A DNA stretch of 36,504 bases from Nitrospirota bacterium (GTDB taxonomy: Bacteria; Nitrospirota; Thermodesulfovibrionia; Thermodesulfovibrionales; Dissulfurispiraceae), in contig JAMCVZ010000028.1 of assembly GCA_023476565.1 (NCBI GenBank), forward strand, positions 1 through 36,504, written 5' to 3'. Within the stretch, counting starts at the first letter, position 1; each line of letters starts with the position of its first letter. The translations under genes and the position numbers were made by a program. The notes below the pieces were generated by a model, which saw only the letters and a list, made by a program, of their open reading frames with translations, was not told the DNA's origin and ran no database searches. Positions 15,829 through 23,015 of this stretch are shown piece by piece.

Positions 15829-16689
15829 ATGGAAACCCCGAAAAAAGAGAAAGATAAAGAGATTGCAGCTCTCAAAGCTGAAATAAAGAAGCTCAGAAAG
15901 GCCCTTGATGAACTGACGCCGTCGCTGGAGATAATGCTTAAACGGCGGGGGTTCAGGATATATAGGAAAGAACCCTCGGATGACCTCCTGATCCCGTCAG
16001 AGGAATTTATCGGCGGGTACTATGAAATGCTCACGAAGTATTCTTTCCGCCTCTTCCTGAGGGACATCATTAAGCACCAGCCGCTTTTTACTCCGGCGCA
16101 GGTGACACGGTACGCAACAAAGGAAGTTACGGAGCACTATATCGAATATCTTATGGGCATCGACCTGCTTGAGCGCAGGGGCGGCTCTTATGCATTAAAG
16201 AAAGGGCCGATCAAGAGTTTCGGCGAAACTCTCGAATGGTTTGCTGCAGAGTTGTTCAAGCGCGAATTTTCCGCTGAGGCCATCTGGGGTATAAAAATGA
16301 AAAGGCCCCTGGTAGGGGGAGATTACGACCTGATTGCAAAGATCGACGGGTCGATCCTCTATATGGAAGTAAAGTCCTCGCCGCCGAAGCAGATATATCA
16401 GACCGAGATAACGGAGTTTTTCAACAGGGTATATGATTTAATGCCGGGGATTGCAATCTTTTTTGTAGATACTGAATTGAGGATGAAGGATAAGATGGCG
16501 CCCATGTTCGGGGATGAGTTGGGGCGCAGGTTCCCGGATCCTCCTGAAGTGAAGAGAATGGAGAAGGAACTCTTCGAGATCCAAGCGGCTGAAAGGAGCA
16601 CTCCGGTGGTGTTCATCATAAACGCGAAAGACAGCATTGCAGCCAATATTGGAAAAGTCCTGGCGAGGTATTTAAAAGAGAAATCATAG
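15829..16689 (+). CDS. PD-(D/E)XK-fold protein with coiled-coil N-terminus, function unknown
   Basis: A 286-residue protein I cannot place in a named family. Residues 3-30 form a Lys/Glu coiled coil. Residues about 70-125 look like a winged helix (FTPAQVTRYATKEVTEHYIE, LLERRGGSYALKKG). Residues 130-215 carry a PD-(D/E)XK nuclease pattern: acidic ETLEWFAAELFKRE, then GGDYDLIAK (Asp165/Asp167), and YMEVKSSP (Glu180, Lys182). The catalytic set is intact to the eye. The C-terminal part (VVFIINAKDSIAANIGKVL) is of unknown type. It starts 25 nt after the HD-GYP-type gene on the same strand. It could be a nuclease or a nuclease-fold protein with another role. Confidence 0.75.
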   Translation: METPKKEKDKEIAALKAEIKKLRKALDELTPSLEIMLKRRGFRIYRKEPSDDLLIPSEEFIGGYYEMLTKYSFRLFLRDIIKHQPLFTPAQVTRYATKEVTEHYIEYLMGIDLLERRGGSYALKKGPIKSFGETLEWFAAELFKREFSAEAIWGIKMKRPLVGGDYDLIAKIDGSILYMEVKSSPPKQIYQTEITEFFNRVYDLMPGIAIFFVDTELRMKDKMAPMFGDELGRRFPDPPEVKRMEKELFEIQAAERSTPVVFIINAKDSIAANIGKVLARYLKEKS

Positions 16690-16727
16690 GAGACTATCAG
16701 GGATAATCCTGGTGGAACAGCGGATGG

Positions 16728-18341
16728 CTAGTCCCCGGAGTATTTCAGGCCCGGGGTGCCGGTACTGATCTCGGAACTGAAATGGAATTCGACTTCGGGG
16801 TAATCCTCTCGCACCCGCTTCAGGGCCCAATCGGATTCTGAAAAATAGACGAGATTCCCGTCTTTATCGGAGCCCAGGCGGTCTGAGCGGTATTTGCAGA
16901 ATTCCTCCAGCTTCTTTTTATCTTTGGCGGTTATCCAGCAGGCTTTATTATAGATGAGCGGATTAAAACGGCACGATGCCCCGTATTCATGCAGCAGGCG
17001 GTATTGGATAACGTCGAACTGCAGCTCGCCTACCGTACCGATTATCCTCTTTTTCCCCTGCTGCTGGGTGAAGAGCTGCGCCACTCCTTCATCGGTAAGC
17101 TGCTCCAGGCCCTTTTCCAACTGCTTTGATCGCATGGGATCGGTGTTGATGACCTCCTTGAAGACTTCGGGAGAAAAACTGGGAATCCCCTGGAACATTA
17201 TCTTTTCTCCCTCGGTCAGCGTATCGCCGATCTTGAAGTTGCCTGTATCGTAAAGACCTATCACATCTCCGGGATAGGCCTCCTCGATAATGCTCTTTTC
17301 CTGAGCCAGAAAACTTGCGGGACTCCTGAACCTCAAATCCTTTCCCAGTCTTACATGGTGAAAGAACTTGTTCCTTTCGAATTTGCCCGAGCATATCCGC
17401 AAAAAGGCGATCCTGTCCCTGTGGCGCGGGTCGATGTTTGCGTGAATTTTAAAAACGAACCCGCTGAAACTCTCTTCGTGCGGATGGACCGCGCGTGCAT
17501 CGGCGATCCTGCTCCTCGGTGTCGGCGCGATTGCCGTGAAGGTATCGAGCAATTCCTTCACCCCGAAATTGTTGACGGCGCTTCCGAAAAAGACCGGGGC
17601 CAGATCGGCTTCAAGATAACTTTTCCGTTCAAAGGGCTCATAAACCCCCTCTATGAGAGCCACATCCTCCCGCAGTTGCGCTGCATCCTCGCCCAACTGC
17701 CCATCGAGAAGGCTGTCCTCAAGGTTGCTTACTGCCAGCACATCTTCCGCAATGGTTGCCCCGCCCGGACGAAAAAGATAGAGGCTTTTATCGTAGAGGT
17801 TATACACGCCTTTGAAGGAAGAGCCCATGCTGATGGGCCAGCTCAGCGGACGCACCTTGATGCGCAGCTTTGCCTCGATCTCATCCAGCAGGTCAAAAGG
17901 CCGTTTGCCCTCGCGGTCCAGTTTGTTGATGAAGACGATGACCGGGGTCTTTCTCATCCGGCAGACTTCCATGAGCTTTTCGGTCTGCTCCTCCACGCCT
18001 TTTACGCAGTCGACCACAATGATGACACTGTCCACGGCGGTCAGCGTGCGGTACACGTCTTCTGCAAAGTCTTTGTGTCCGGGGGTGTCCAGAAGGTTGA
18101 TTTTCATCTCGTTGTACTCGAAATTCATCACGGACGTGGCTACGGAGATGCCCCTCTGCCTCTCTATTTCCATGAAGTCAGACGCTGTGCTTTTCTTGAT
18201 TTTATTCGACTTTACCGCACCGGCAGTCTGGATAGCCCCGCCAAACAGCAGGAGCTTTTCGGTAAGGGTTGTTTTTCCTGCATCAGGGTGGCTGATAATG
18301 GCAAATGTTCTTCTTTTATTTATTTCGTCTACGTAAATCAT
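16728..18341 (-). CDS. prfC: Peptide chain release factor 3
   Basis: Translational GTPase that recycles RF1/RF2 from the ribosome. The 537-residue length is normal. The GTPase motifs are distinctive for RF3: [20 protein letters not shown] (G1), [11 protein letters not shown] (G2), [16 protein letters not shown] (G3), and NKLDREGK (G4). The C-terminal domain has [12 protein letters not shown]. It lies convergent with the PD-(D/E)XK gene (38 nt apart), and no clear terminator is seen between them. Confidence 0.96.
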   Translation of the reverse strand: MIYVDEINKRRTFAIISHPDAGKTTLTEKLLLFGGAIQTAGAVKSNKIKKSTASDFMEIERQRGISVATSVMNFEYNEMKINLLDTPGHKDFAEDVYRTLTAVDSVIIVVDCVKGVEEQTEKLMEVCRMRKTPVIVFINKLDREGKRPFDLLDEIEAKLRIKVRPLSWPISMGSSFKGVYNLYDKSLYLFRPGGATIAEDVLAVSNLEDSLLDGQLGEDAAQLREDVALIEGVYEPFERKSYLEADLAPVFFGSAVNNFGVKELLDTFTAIAPTPRSRIADARAVHPHEESFSGFVFKIHANIDPRHRDRIAFLRICSGKFERNKFFHHVRLGKDLRFRSPASFLAQEKSIIEEAYPGDVIGLYDTGNFKIGDTLTEGEKIMFQGIPSFSPEVFKEVINTDPMRSKQLEKGLEQLTDEGVAQLFTQQQGKKRIIGTVGELQFDVIQYRLLHEYGASCRFNPLIYNKACWITAKDKKKLEEFCKYRSDRLGSDKDGNLVYFSESDWALKRVREDYPEVEFHFSSEISTGTPGLKYSGD

Positions 18342-18384
18342 GCAAATAACTCTTCAGTATAGAGCCGCTACGGGATAAGCTGAC

Positions 18385-18414
18385 ATTATACCCAAAATAT
18401 CTCGTATGAGGCAA
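18385..18414 (-). promoter_or_regulatory. Candidate promoter of prfC
   Basis: Minus strand TTGCCT (18414-18409), 18-bp spacer, TATAAT (18390-18385). Transcription would start near 18378, leaving a leader of about 37 nt. A second box TATACT lies closer to the ATG. Confidence 0.45.
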
Positions 18415-18502
18415 ATGCACCCCTGCTCGTTGAAATACTATCCCGTAAGAAACGGAAAAAATATTGCATGCCGATCGAGGAAAGGGTCGGAACGACCGAA
18501 CG
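18415..18502. other. Intergenic stretch between prfC promoter and HNH gene
   Basis: Contains a compound hairpin: AAAGGG (18481-18486) pairs with CCCTTT (18507-18512), enclosing GGTCG-GAA-CGACC (18485-18497). It reaches into the HNH stop. It lacks a clear T-tract, so terminator function is uncertain. No gene or RNA family is recognised. Confidence 0.4.
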
Positions 18503-18838
18503 CTACCCCTTTAGATAATCTGCAAGAAGCCCCCTGCTGTGCTCGTCGTCGTGACAATAGATACAGAGATTCTCCCAGTTGGAGCCATCGGGGGGATTGT
18601 TCCGGTGATTCCCGTCTCTATGGTGAACAGTAAGGAGCTGCCGGTTTTTGAAATCGAACTCCCTCCCGCATTTAGCGCAGATCAGGCCGTGGATTTTCAG
18701 GGATTGCTCCCTGTAACTATCGGAGGCAGGGGCGGCGTTGCCCTCTTTTAATTCCCTGACGATTTCAGCAGCGGTTTTGTTTCCCGCGGGCTTTTGCGGC
18801 TGAGGCTTTCTGAACCTCGTTCGTTGCCTGCTTCCCAT
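18503..18838 (-). CDS. HNH nuclease-fold protein (YajD-like)
   Basis: A 111-residue protein of the small HNH/YajD type. The zinc and catalytic pattern is CAKCG, then VHHRDGNHRNNPPDG (HNH core), then ENLCIYCHDDEHSR, giving two CxxC pairs around the His-rich centre. The N-terminal 50 residues are basic and low in order (RQRTRFRKPQPQKPAGN). The start ATG 18838 follows GGAGGTGAG with a 6-nt gap. The partner or target is unknown; family members are predicted DNA-nicking nucleases. It has its own promoter and appears monocistronic. Confidence 0.85.
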   Translation of the reverse strand: MGSRQRTRFRKPQPQKPAGNKTAAEIVRELKEGNAAPASDSYREQSLKIHGLICAKCGREFDFKNRQLLTVHHRDGNHRNNPPDGSNWENLCIYCHDDEHSRGLLADYLKG

Positions 18839-18909
18839 GAAAAACTCACCTCCTCTGGTGCACTCTGATGCAGCGTTTTAATCGAACCGTGCAAGAGGCT
18901 CATATATTT

Positions 18910-18938
18910 ATTATAAACGCTCTTCATAATTGTGTGAA
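18910..18938 (-). promoter_or_regulatory. Sigma-70-type promoter of the HNH gene
   Basis: Minus strand TTCACA (18938-18933), exactly 17 bp, then TATAAT (18915-18910). The leader to the ATG at 18838 is about 65 nt and includes a good Shine-Dalgarno. The rest of the 18939-19060 gap holds nothing I recognise. Confidence 0.65.
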
Positions 18939-19062
18939 ATATTTTCGAGCCTTTCCCTTAACTTCACCATCTCCTCATCCGCCGTTTATGTGCCAATAAA
19001 CCAGAATCTTCCCCCCTTGCTTTCTGTTGGAAAAGAGGGGCGCTCAGAAAAGAGCATCCGAA

Positions 19063-19071
19063 TGTTATAAT
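19063..19071 (+). promoter_or_regulatory. Extended -10 promoter of the 112-aa hypothetical gene
   Basis: TGT followed by consensus TATAAT (19066-19071). It is 5 nt upstream of an ATG at 19077 and 17 nt upstream of the ATG at 19089. No good -35 is seen. Confidence 0.6.
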
Positions 19072-19088
19072 AGGGAATGGAGGAAGGC

Positions 19089-19427
19089 ATGAAGAGAATA
19101 ACTGATTGTTCCATCGATGCATACAACAGGTACAGGCGTCTTGAGCAGCTTCAGGACCCTGAAAACCGGGAATTATATCTCGAAGCGGTAGCATTGTGTG
19201 TGCAGACCGTAACATTTGAGCAGGGGCGTGAGCTTACTGCGGCCGAGATCAGGGACATCGAGGAAAATATCGATATCCGTAGTGATGACATTTCATCCGA
19301 GGAGTTGGAGTTCGACCTCTTATCCGAGCATATCAAAAGAGGTCTGCCGTACACTGAAGCCGTCATACAGGCGCGCGAGGAGGCGGCAAGTATCCGCTCG
19401 GAGTTATTTGACGAGACACTGAACTGA
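19089..19427 (+). CDS. Hypothetical acidic helical protein
   Basis: Not recognised. From ATG 19089 it has 112 residues and is strongly acidic and helical, with no cysteines except two near the N-terminal half (TDCSIDAYN and VALCVQTV). It reads MKRITDCSIDAYNRYRRLEQ, then LTAAEIRDIEENIDI and LPYTEAVIQAREEAASIR. The ATG at 19089 has GGAGGAAGG 5 nt upstream; an in-frame ATG at 19077 would be leaderless from the promoter at 19066, giving MEEG extra. A strong terminator follows, so it is a single-gene unit. It is a cytoplasmic protein with no signal peptide or membrane segment. Confidence 0.7.
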   Translation: MKRITDCSIDAYNRYRRLEQLQDPENRELYLEAVALCVQTVTFEQGRELTAAEIRDIEENIDIRSDDISSEELEFDLLSEHIKRGLPYTEAVIQAREEAASIRSELFDETLN

Positions 19428-19446
19428 TCAGGAGTACAATCAAAGG

Positions 19447-19480
19447 GGGTGGGGAAAAAAGCTCCTCGCCCATTTTTTAT
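19447..19480 (+). terminator. Rho-independent terminator after the hypothetical gene
   Basis: GGGTGGGGA (19447-19455) pairs with TCCTCGCCC (19463-19471) with two wobble pairs and a short loop, followed by ATTTTTTATT. Confidence 0.8.
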
Positions 19481-19513
19481 TGGTTCACTTTCCTGTAAGC
19501 AAGGGAGCGTGAT

Positions 19514-19711
19514 ATGAAACAACGTCAACAACAAACTGCCGGTTCCGGCAAAAGGCCCCCTGAAAAGGAAGGGCTTTCAGAATGCAAAGTGGAAGAGAGC
19601 AGCGAAGATAGCTGCCGATGCAAAGAGGTGGCTAAAAAAACACCCGCTGAGTTGCTCAAGCTCATGATAAGAGATCTGGCTTTCCGGAAGAAAGTGAAAG
19701 GGTCTAAATAA
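19514..19711 (+). CDS. Small hydrophilic hypothetical protein
   Basis: A 65-residue ORF not recognised as any family. It is highly charged: an N-terminal Gln/Lys-rich part, a middle with three cysteines (SECKVEESSED, SCRCKE), and a helical KKTPAELLKLMIRDLAFRKK end. AGGGAG lies 7-8 nt before the ATG. It begins 34 nt after a terminator, and its 3' end is 18 nt from the convergent RNase H-fold gene. The reading frame is short, so this is a moderate call. Confidence 0.5.
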   Translation: MKQRQQQTAGSGKRPPEKEGLSECKVEESSEDSCRCKEVAKKTPAELLKLMIRDLAFRKKVKGSK

Positions 19712-19729
19712 GACAAACGTCGGCCGGAC

Positions 19730-20287
19730 TCAATCGTTGTTATGCGGCCCAATGCTCTTGATTTCTAATTCACCCATCCAAAGGTTTAACGCTTTCCTCG
19801 CTTCCCTGTCTATAAATGAGAAGATACGGTGAGCGGCGTCGTGGGAGCATGAGCGGGAGTGCCCTGCCACCTTTATGACCTCAACCCCCAGTTCATCGTG
19901 GAATTCGTAAAATGTGCGATAAAGGGAGGCGTTTTTCAGCAGGCGGTTTGTCCTCTTGCACAGGAAGCCATTGACCTCCAGGCCGGGTCTTCTCCCCAGG
20001 AGACCCGCAACGCACTGGGAATCGGTATATACCTGGAGTTTCCCCGGCCCGGAAACCTTGAATTCATTTCGATAGACCCCAAGGGCCCACAAAACCGTCT
20101 GGACTTCAAGCCTTGTCGGGGAAGTGTCTACAAATCTTCGTACCACCAGCCGTCCGGCTACTTCGGACCTTTCAATGCTGTGAGGAGAGACTTCCAGGAA
20201 TGAGGTGGGGACGACAAGATAAGCGCCCACGCCGAGCTTGAGCTTGGGCTTCAGGCTCACATCAGTGAAAAGAGCGACCCTATTCAT
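19730..20287 (-). CDS. RNase H-fold protein
   Basis: A 185-residue protein with the RNase HI-type catalytic pattern: Asp in VALFTDVSLKP (residue 9), Glu in RLEVQTVLWAL, Asp in LQVYTDSQCVAGLLG, and a C-terminal SHDAAHRIFSFIDREARKA supplying the last Asp. It is longer than classical RnhA because of insertions between the first and second acidic residues (LEVSPHSIERSEVAGRLVV). It may cleave RNA in RNA:DNA hybrids. The substrate is not shown. It is convergent with the small ORF and divergent from the ABC-F gene. Confidence 0.75.
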   Translation of the reverse strand: MNRVALFTDVSLKPKLKLGVGAYLVVPTSFLEVSPHSIERSEVAGRLVVRRFVDTSPTRLEVQTVLWALGVYRNEFKVSGPGKLQVYTDSQCVAGLLGRRPGLEVNGFLCKRTNRLLKNASLYRTFYEFHDELGVEVIKVAGHSRSCSHDAAHRIFSFIDREARKALNLWMGELEIKSIGPHNND

Positions 20288-20423
20288 GGGAAAACCGCAC
20301 CGGCCGGCTTGAAACTATTGAGGGCCAGCCCTCTACGTAACATTCAATATGTTCTCCTATTTGCATAACAAGAGTTTAGTTTAACACGAACAGTGAACCA
20401 ACCAGGTGATGCCCTGATTCCGG

Positions 20424-20429
20424 TATAAT
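20424..20429 (+). promoter_or_regulatory. Candidate -10 of the ABC-F gene
   Basis: TATAAT at 20424-20429 gives a leader of about 85 nt before ATG 20520. A short upstream ORF opens at 20444 with its own AAAGGA. No strong -35 is visible. Confidence 0.35.
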
Positions 20430-20519
20430 AAAGTGTAAAGGAAATGAACAAGGGATCGAAGCGGCGAGCGTTCTGCACCCCTGCTGCCTGTTGGAACAGT
20501 TTCTTGTTCGAGGTGAAAT

Positions 20520-22433
20520 ATGGCATTGATAAGTTTGCAAGAGGTGAGGATTGCGTTCGGCGGCCCGGAGCTGATCGACGGGGTGACTCTGCAGCTCGAG
20601 CGCAGGGAGCGGGTCTGCCTGGTCGGCAGAAATGGGGAAGGCAAATCCACCCTTATGAAGATCGTCAGCGGCGAGATCACCCCTGATGCCGGTGAGGTCA
20701 TATACGCGCAGGGAGTAAGGATCGCCTCCCTCGCCCAGGAAGTCCCGCAGGGCCTGTCCGGAACAGTGTTCGAGATCGTCGCGGGCGGGCTCGGCAACAT
20801 GGTCGACCTGCTCTCGGAATACCGCTCCGCAAGTCACCGCCTTGCCCATGGGGAGGATGCAGGCGCTATCGCCGGGCTCGAACGGATACAGCACCTGATC
20901 GAGTCCTCGGGCGGCTGGCAGATACAACAGAAAGTCGAGACCGTCCTTTCCCGCCTCAGGCTTGATCCCGATACGCCGGTAGCCGAGCTCTCCGGCGGCT
21001 ATAAGAGGAGGGTCCTGCTTGCACAGGCGCTCGTGAGCGAGCCGGACCTGTTACTTCTCGATGAGCCGACGAACCATCTCGATATCGCATCGATCGGCTG
21101 GCTTGAGGAATTCCTCATCGAGTTCCGCGGCTCCATACTCTTCATAACCCACGACCGGAGGTTTCTCCGGACCCTGGCAACGCGCATAGTCGAGCTCGAC
21201 CGGGGCCGGATCACCGACTGGCCGGGCGATTACGCAACCTACCTAGCGAGAAGACAGGCCGAGCTCGATGCAGAGGCCACGCATAACGCGCTCTTCGACA
21301 AAAAGCTCGCGCAAGAGGAGACGTGGATACGGCAGGGGATCAAGGCCCGGCGCACCCGCAACGAGGGACGGGTGACGGCATTGAAGGAGATGAGGAGGGA
21401 GCGCCTTGCACGGCGTGAAAAGACCGGGAGCGCCGCGATGAGGCTGAACGAGGCCGAACGGTCCGGCAAACTGGTACTTGAGGCCAGGGGGGTCTGGTTT
21501 GGCTACGAAGGCAGTCCTCTGATCAAGGATTTCTCCACGATCATCATGCGAGGGGACAAAATCGGCGTCATCGGCCCGAACGGCTCAGGCAAAACCACCC
21601 TGCTTAACATTCTGCTCGGCTCGATGGAGCCGCATCACGGCTCTGTGCGCAAGGGTACCCGCCTGGAAGTTGCCTATTTTGACCAGCATCGTGCGCAGTT
21701 GGTCGACAACAGGTCGGTCATGGACAATGTGGCAGACGGAAACGAGTATGTGACGGTCAACGGAAGGACAAGGCACGTAATCGGTTATCTCGAGGATTTC
21801 CTCTTCCCCTCAACGCGCGCGCGTTCACCGGTAAAGGTACTCTCGGGCGGTGAGCGAAACCGAGCGCTCCTGGCAAAGCTCTTTACAAAACCCTCGAACG
21901 TACTGGTGATGGACGAGCCCACCAATGATCTCGACACCGATACCCTGGAGCTCCTCGAGGAGATGCTGATGGAGTACGAAGGCGCTGTTCTCCTTGTGAG
22001 CCATGACCGGGAGTTTCTCAACAATATCGTGACGGGCACAATAGTATTTGAAGGCGACGGAAGGCTCGCAGAATATGTGGGAGGGTACGACGACTGGCTG
22101 CGGCAGCGCAGATCCGCAGTGCCGGGGTTGACCGGAAAGACAGAAAAGGCGGTAAAGGCGGCGAAGCAGGCAAAGCCCCGGTCGCAGCAGGAGCGTCCGC
22201 GCACCCTGACGTTCAAGGAGAAAGAAGAGCTCGAAGCATTGCCTGCGCTCATCGAAGCCCTGGAAGCGGAGCGCGATAAGCTTTATGAAACCTTTGCGGA
22301 CCCTGACTTCTACAAGCAGGACGGAAGCAGGCTCACGGCAGCAAAGGAGAGAATCGAAGAGCTCGAAAAAGAGATCACTACAGCGTATGAGCGCTGGGAG
22401 CTTCTGGAAACAATCCGGCAAATGCCGGCGTGA
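20520..22433 (+). CDS. uup: ABC-F family ATPase, Uup type
   Basis: Soluble tandem ABC ATPase of 637 residues without membrane segments, of the kind that acts on the ribosome. First domain: Walker A GRNGEGKST, signature LSGGYKRRVLLAQALVSEPD, Walker B LLLLDEPTNHLD. A charged linker of about 80 residues follows (QEETWIRQGIKARRTRNEGR). Second domain: GPNGSGKTT, signature LSGGERNRALLAKL, and VLVMDEPTNDLD. The C-terminal KEKEELEALPALIEALEAER region is the coiled-coil extension typical of Uup. The start has GAGGTG upstream. It may also be another Uup-like paralog. Confidence 0.93.
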   Translation: MALISLQEVRIAFGGPELIDGVTLQLERRERVCLVGRNGEGKSTLMKIVSGEITPDAGEVIYAQGVRIASLAQEVPQGLSGTVFEIVAGGLGNMVDLLSEYRSASHRLAHGEDAGAIAGLERIQHLIESSGGWQIQQKVETVLSRLRLDPDTPVAELSGGYKRRVLLAQALVSEPDLLLLDEPTNHLDIASIGWLEEFLIEFRGSILFITHDRRFLRTLATRIVELDRGRITDWPGDYATYLARRQAELDAEATHNALFDKKLAQEETWIRQGIKARRTRNEGRVTALKEMRRERLARREKTGSAAMRLNEAERSGKLVLEARGVWFGYEGSPLIKDFSTIIMRGDKIGVIGPNGSGKTTLLNILLGSMEPHHGSVRKGTRLEVAYFDQHRAQLVDNRSVMDNVADGNEYVTVNGRTRHVIGYLEDFLFPSTRARSPVKVLSGGERNRALLAKLFTKPSNVLVMDEPTNDLDTDTLELLEEMLMEYEGAVLLVSHDREFLNNIVTGTIVFEGDGRLAEYVGGYDDWLRQRRSAVPGLTGKTEKAVKAAKQAKPRSQQERPRTLTFKEKEELEALPALIEALEAERDKLYETFADPDFYKQDGSRLTAAKERIEELEKEITTAYERWELLETIRQMPA

Positions 22434-22499
22434 GGGCTACGGATTGCCCCGCAGCCTCTCCGCATCGAGCACCCGCCTTATGGCGAGTTGATAGGCGGC
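22434..22499. other. Short gap between ABC-F gene and the repeat element
   Basis: GC-rich 66 nt with no gene, promoter or clear terminator. The 22434-22780 gap otherwise consists of the MITE-like element and a promoter. Confidence 0.4.
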
Positions 22500-22668
22500 C
22501 TTAGTGCTTCAATTCATAAATACGGTTGCATTCGAGCGCCGCTGCATACGCCCCGGCTTTGTTGCGCTCCTTCACTGTACGCAACAGTACGCCTCAGTCG
22601 CGCGACTCGCCGGCACGGCGCATCAACGCTCTCGGTGCGACACTGTATTTATGAACTGAAGCACTTAG
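22500..22668. mobile_element. 169-bp MITE-like element with 27-bp terminal inverted repeats
   Basis: The left end CTTAGTGCTTCAATTCATAA (22500 onward, 27 bp to 22526) matches the reverse complement of the right end (22642-22668, starting CTAAGTGCTTCAGTTCATAA) at 24 of 27 positions. The GC-rich interior is an imperfect continuation of the inverted repeat (GTTGCA...CCGGC against GTCGCA...CCGGC), so the whole element could fold into one long hairpin. It has no complete transposase gene. The short frames across it are not supported as proteins. A target duplication is not obvious. Confidence 0.75.
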
Positions 22669-22743
22669 TAATGCAAAATTATCAAATTGGTTGAAAGCTC
22701 CACGGATAGGCGGACAAAGGCTTTCCTGCATCAATGCCTGAAC

Positions 22744-22752
22744 TGTTATAAT
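22744..22752 (+). promoter_or_regulatory. Extended -10 promoter of the 51-aa protein
   Basis: TGT followed by TATAAT (22747-22752), 28 nt upstream of the ATG, leaving room for the strong AAGGAGG Shine-Dalgarno. Confidence 0.65.
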
Positions 22753-22780
22753 AGGTAATCTCCATTTCAAGGAGGCTCGG

Positions 22781-22936
22781 ATGAGCTCAAAGAAAGAAAT
22801 ATGTATTATGTGTGCCTGGAGGGCTACCTGCCAGAAGCAGTTCTCTATGAAGGCAGACCGGCGCTGCCCTGATTTTGCCAGGGATTTGACCATAAAAGAT
22901 GAGGAAGAGGACAATCATAATAAAGAAAAGGAGTAA
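22781..22936 (+). CDS. Small four-cysteine protein of 51 residues
   Basis: A short ORF supported by a consensus extended -10 and AAGGAGG 7 nt before ATG. The product has four cysteines: C8, C11 (CIMC), C17 and C29 (RRCPDF), compatible with a small zinc or iron-sulfur site. The pattern is CxxC-WRATCQKQFS and CPDFARDLTIKDEEE, with a charged tail. No function can be named. It ends convergent to the polX gene. Between them TTTCAGTA (22947-22954) and TACTGAAA (23001-23008) are complementary and may form a shared termination structure. Confidence 0.7.
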   Translation: MSSKKEICIMCAWRATCQKQFSMKADRRCPDFARDLTIKDEEEDNHNKEKE

Positions 22937-23015
22937 CTAAAGCCTGTTTCAGTAGGATGCGGGAGGAGATACTATGTTCTTCTGCATACGATAAACTGCA
23001 TACTGAAATAGATTC

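Noticed and set aside
17355-18362. Long plus-strand ORF of 335 codons
   Set aside because: It is antisense to prfC, which has full RF3 motifs; the ORF is a shadow with no start signal.
18481-18512. Compound hairpin as HNH terminator
   Set aside because: No T-tract on the minus strand after the stem; left as an unassigned structure.
21825-22421. Minus-strand ORF of 198 codons
   Set aside because: Antisense to the second half of the ABC-F gene; no independent support.
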